NCBI GenBank assembly: GCA_021783385.1
Contig: JAJXTX010000119.1
Span: 1-7,785, forward strand
Direction: 5' to 3'
DNA: 7,785 bases
Source of the DNA: Pseudomonadota bacterium
GTDB taxonomy: Bacteria; Pseudomonadota; Gammaproteobacteria; Xanthomonadales; Rhodanobacteraceae
The notes beneath the pieces were generated by a model. The model was given only the letters and a program-made list of their open reading frames with translations, ran no database searches and was not told where the DNA came from. The position numbers and the translations under genes are program-made. The number at the start of each line of letters is the position of its first letter. Positions within the stretch are counted from its first letter, which is position 1. Positions 6,055 to 7,785 of this stretch are shown in pieces.

Positions 6055-7187
6055 GCGGTCGCCTGCAGCAGTACGGCGCTGTACTTGCCCGAGGGCTGCG
6101 GCAGACCGACCTGGCAGCTCAGCTGATCGAGCAGCACGCCGCACGCCGCCAGCCGCTGGCGCAGCGGGGTGAACTGGCGCTCCAGCCGCTGGACGGTGTG
6201 CGCCGATTCGGCCCACAGTCGCACGGATAGCCGCAGGCCACGCAATTGCAGCTCGCCCTGCAGCGGACCCAGGGCAGGCAGATCCAGCGCAAACCCCAGG
6301 GTCCAGCCCTGGGTGCCGTCGACCGTGTCCTGGATGAACTCCAGCTGCAGCTGCAGCACGTCACGACCACCGTCGCCCTGCAGCGGGATCTCGATCATCC
6401 AGGCCTGCATGGTGCCCGCTTCAAGCTGGGTCACTTCCAGTCGTGCCAGTGCGGCCTTGACGTCACCATGCAGGCGCTCCAGCAGCGGGCTCACGTCATC
6501 GTCGGCGAACAGCGGCAGCGGCAATCGCGCCTGCGCCTGCAGGCCCCGTTGCAGCAAGGGCGGCGCGGCGTCGGCACGATTCGGTGGCGGCGGTGATTGC
6601 GCGCGTTGATCAAGCAGGCCGGCCAGCCGCAGCAGCGCGCCTTTCCAGTCGTCTTCGACGAGTGCCGCCAGGTTGCCCTGCGCGTGAGCCAGTTGTGATT
6701 CGAGAAACAGTCCGCTGCGACTGATCGCCAGGCGCAGCCCCTCACCCTGGGTGATTTCAGCGGGGGTGCGCATGCCGTGTTCGAGCCCGGCCAGCGCGGT
6801 GCGCAGGTTCGGCGGCAGCTGGCGCAACATCGGTCGCTGGGCCAGCGCGCCGAGCGTCGCCAGCAGCGGCGCATAGCCATCCTGCTGCGGCAAGCGTTCA
6901 CGCAGGGCGCGCTGCAGCATCGGGTCGGCGGCCTGGGGCAAGAGCACCTCCAGCAGCGGCTGCGCGCCCAGGCTCAATACCCGCACCTGGAACTGCGCCG
7001 GCAGCTGGTTGCCGGTGATCGCGGCTTCCGCCGTCAAGGCACCGATTTGCAACACCAGCATGCCCTGCGGACTCACCCCCAGCGGCCGCGCCGACAGCAC
7101 GCTGCCGATACGCCAGCTCTGCGCGGTGCTGCCGACGGCGGCGCCGGCCCAGGTGAGGGCAGCGAGGCTGGTGGGTTGGATGTTCAA
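6051..7187 (-). CDS. fliK: FliK-type flagellar hook-length control protein (TTG start)
   Basis: This is a 378-residue FliK-family protein. FliK acts as the molecular ruler for the hook and contacts the FlhB C-terminal domain to switch export to late substrates. Residues 1-100 hold a small beta-rich region (GMLVLQIGALTAEAAITGNQ, VRVLSLGAQPLLEVLLP). The middle is Pro/Ala/Gln/Leu-rich and variable, as usual. The FliK C-terminal domain spans about 258-368: WMIEIPLQ, DVLQLQLEF, W-x-LGFALDLPALGPLQGEL and LSVRLWAE, then RLERQFTPLRQRLAACGVLL and a GLPQPSGK end. The frame reaches an ATG at 7244, but that ATG sits inside the predicted -10 box and codes for an atypical stretch. The TTG at 7187 has AGG seven bases upstream and is chosen. 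It is shorter than enteric FliK and resembles FliK-like partners of FlhB-like genes (YlqG type). It is first in a two-gene operon. Confidence 0.85.
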   Translation of the reverse strand: MNIQPTSLAALTWAGAAVGSTAQSWRIGSVLSARPLGVSPQGMLVLQIGALTAEAAITGNQLPAQFQVRVLSLGAQPLLEVLLPQAADPMLQRALRERLPQQDGYAPLLATLGALAQRPMLRQLPPNLRTALAGLEHGMRTPAEITQGEGLRLAISRSGLFLESQLAHAQGNLAALVEDDWKGALLRLAGLLDQRAQSPPPPNRADAAPPLLQRGLQAQARLPLPLFADDDVSPLLERLHGDVKAALARLEVTQLEAGTMQAWMIEIPLQGDGGRDVLQLQLEFIQDTVDGTQGWTLGFALDLPALGPLQGELQLRGLRLSVRLWAESAHTVQRLERQFTPLRQRLAACGVLLDQLSCQVGLPQPSGKYSAVLLQATA

Positions 7188-7242
7188 GGATAGGCCTGCG
7201 CTGGCTCGCTTGCAGTGGTTCAAATGGGGTCGTCCACAGCAC

Positions 7243-7269
7243 ACATCGGCCGCGCGCGGACAAACTTGA
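7243..7269 (-). promoter_or_regulatory. Sigma-28 (FliA)-type promoter for fliK
   Basis: On the minus strand TCAAGTTT (7269-7262) is followed by exactly 11 bases and GCCGATGT (7250-7243). Against TAAAGTTT-N11-GCCGATAA this is 7/8 and 6/8; TCAAG is also the -35 form described for Pseudomonas FliA sites. Transcription would begin near 7236, leaving a leader of about 50 bases before the TTG at 7187. This would place fliK and the FlhB-like gene in the late flagellar class. Confidence 0.75.
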
Positions 7270-7349
7270 GCGGGTGTTCGACGCCGGCGCCTGGTGCGGA
7301 GGTCTTGCCAGCCCGTCGGCGTGCACGCGGCGGGTGTCCGTCATACCCC

Positions 7350-7376
7350 TCAAGCGATTGCCGAGCCGGTCGATAA
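7350..7376 (+). promoter_or_regulatory. Sigma-28 (FliA)-type promoter for the STAS gene
   Basis: TCAAGCGA (7350-7357), 11 bases, then GTCGATAA (7369-7376). The -10 box differs from GCCGATAA at one position, and the -35 core TCAAG matches the Pseudomonas-type FliA box. Expected start of transcription is near 7383, about 33 bases before the ATG at 7416. It is divergent from the fliK promoter, with about 80 bp between the facing -35 boxes. Confidence 0.72.
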
Positions 7377-7415
7377 GTCCGTTGCGAGCACAGATGGCGG
7401 CGGCGGAGTGGTGGC

Positions 7416-7785
7416 ATGGCGGGTAAACGAACGGCGAAACGACGAGGTGCCAGCGGCATGCCGCCTGCGGCGAGCGCGGAGCCGCTGGCGGCTGCAGCGG
7501 TGATCAGCGAGGCGGCGGCTGAGCCGGCCGCCGGTGTGAGCGACGTGGCTGCCGGGCCGCTCGCGCTGGTGTTGCCGGCCGATTGCCGCATCGGCGCGCA
7601 GGTCGCCCTGAAGCAGGCGCTGCTGGATGCGCTGGAGACCGACGGCATCGTGCTGGATGGTCGTGCGGTGGAACGCGCCGACACCGCCGCCTTGCAGTTG
7701 CTGACGCTGTTTCAGCGTGAGGTGAAGGCGCGTGGCGGCACGTTGAGCTGGTGTGGTGCGAGCGATGCTCTGAATGAGGCGGCGG
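7416..7785 (+). CDS. STAS-domain protein, likely first gene of a chemotaxis operon, 3' truncated
   Basis: Frame from the ATG at 7416 is open to the right edge; 123 residues are visible. GGAG at 7405-7408 lies seven bases before this ATG and supports it over the in-frame ATG at 7458. Residues 1-46 are a basic start (MAGKRTAKRR) and an Ala/Glu/Pro-rich low-complexity linker. A STAS domain begins near residue 48: LALVLPADCRIGAQVALKQA, DGIVLDGRAVERADTAALQLL and REVKARGGTLSWCGASDALNEAA. The loop ADTAALQLL carries D89-T90 where anti-sigma-factor antagonists of the SpoIIAA type have Asp-Ser; Thr90 could be a phosphorylation site. STAS genes of this kind are often found ahead of cheY/cheA-like genes, and the FliA-type promoter fits that, but the neighbours are outside the window. 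Its partner (an anti-sigma-like kinase or a chemotaxis protein) is unknown. Confidence 0.82.
   Translation, partial: MAGKRTAKRRGASGMPPAASAEPLAAAAVISEAAAEPAAGVSDVAAGPLALVLPADCRIGAQVALKQALLDALETDGIVLDGRAVERADTAALQLLTLFQREVKARGGTLSWCGASDALNEAA

Noticed and set aside
7294..7310. Sigma-54-like site (GG-N10-GC, minus strand) upstream of fliK
   Set aside because: The TT of the -12 element is CC here, and a much better FliA-type promoter lies closer to the gene.

Overview
The window is GC-rich (by eye about two thirds G+C, not counted) and densely coding. It looks like part of a flagellar/chemotaxis island of a polar-flagellated gammaproteobacterium. The motD-cheW-DUF2802 order is the one known from Pseudomonas and relatives. 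The overall style would fit Xanthomonadales (Rhodanobacter/Dyella-like), but that placement is inference.

Layout. (1) 1-1717, plus strand: the 3' part of motD (stator), then a CheW coupling protein, then a small membrane-anchored DUF2802 protein. The last two overlap by 11 bp, so this is one operon tail. (2) 1760-2809, minus strand: an HDOD-domain signalling protein, convergent with the first operon and preceded by its own sigma-28 (FliA)-type promoter. (3) 2919-5300, minus strand: a two-gene unit of a RimK-like ATP-grasp ligase followed 21 bp later by a phosphoserine-aminotransferase-family enzyme (SerC fold). It has no obvious flagellar function and no visible FliA promoter. (4) 5301-5796: about 500 bp with no convincing gene, holding inverted repeats and a leader with two competing hairpins. 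(5) 5797-7187, minus strand: a FliK-type hook-length-control protein, translationally coupled by a 4-bp overlap to a free-standing FlhB C-terminal-domain protein. (6) 7416-7785, plus strand: the start of a STAS-domain protein that continues out of the window.

Regulation. Three sites fit the FliA pattern (TAAAGTTT-N11-GCCGATAA or the TCAAG variant), each with exactly 11 bases between boxes and each 40-56 bases from a start codon (box edge to codon). One drives the HDOD gene; a divergent pair between fliK and the STAS gene drives both. The fliK -10 box contains the only upstream ATG of that frame, so fliK most likely starts at a TTG at 7187.

How it fits together: motD, cheW, DUF2802, fliK, the FlhB-like protein and STAS belong to motor, chemotaxis and export-switch functions. 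HDOD is probably a late-flagellar regulatory protein. The ATP-grasp/SerC-like pair is the outlier and the best candidate for a poorly described small metabolic system: an aminotransferase product could be the substrate, or the modifying group, for the ligase. That link is inference from adjacency only.
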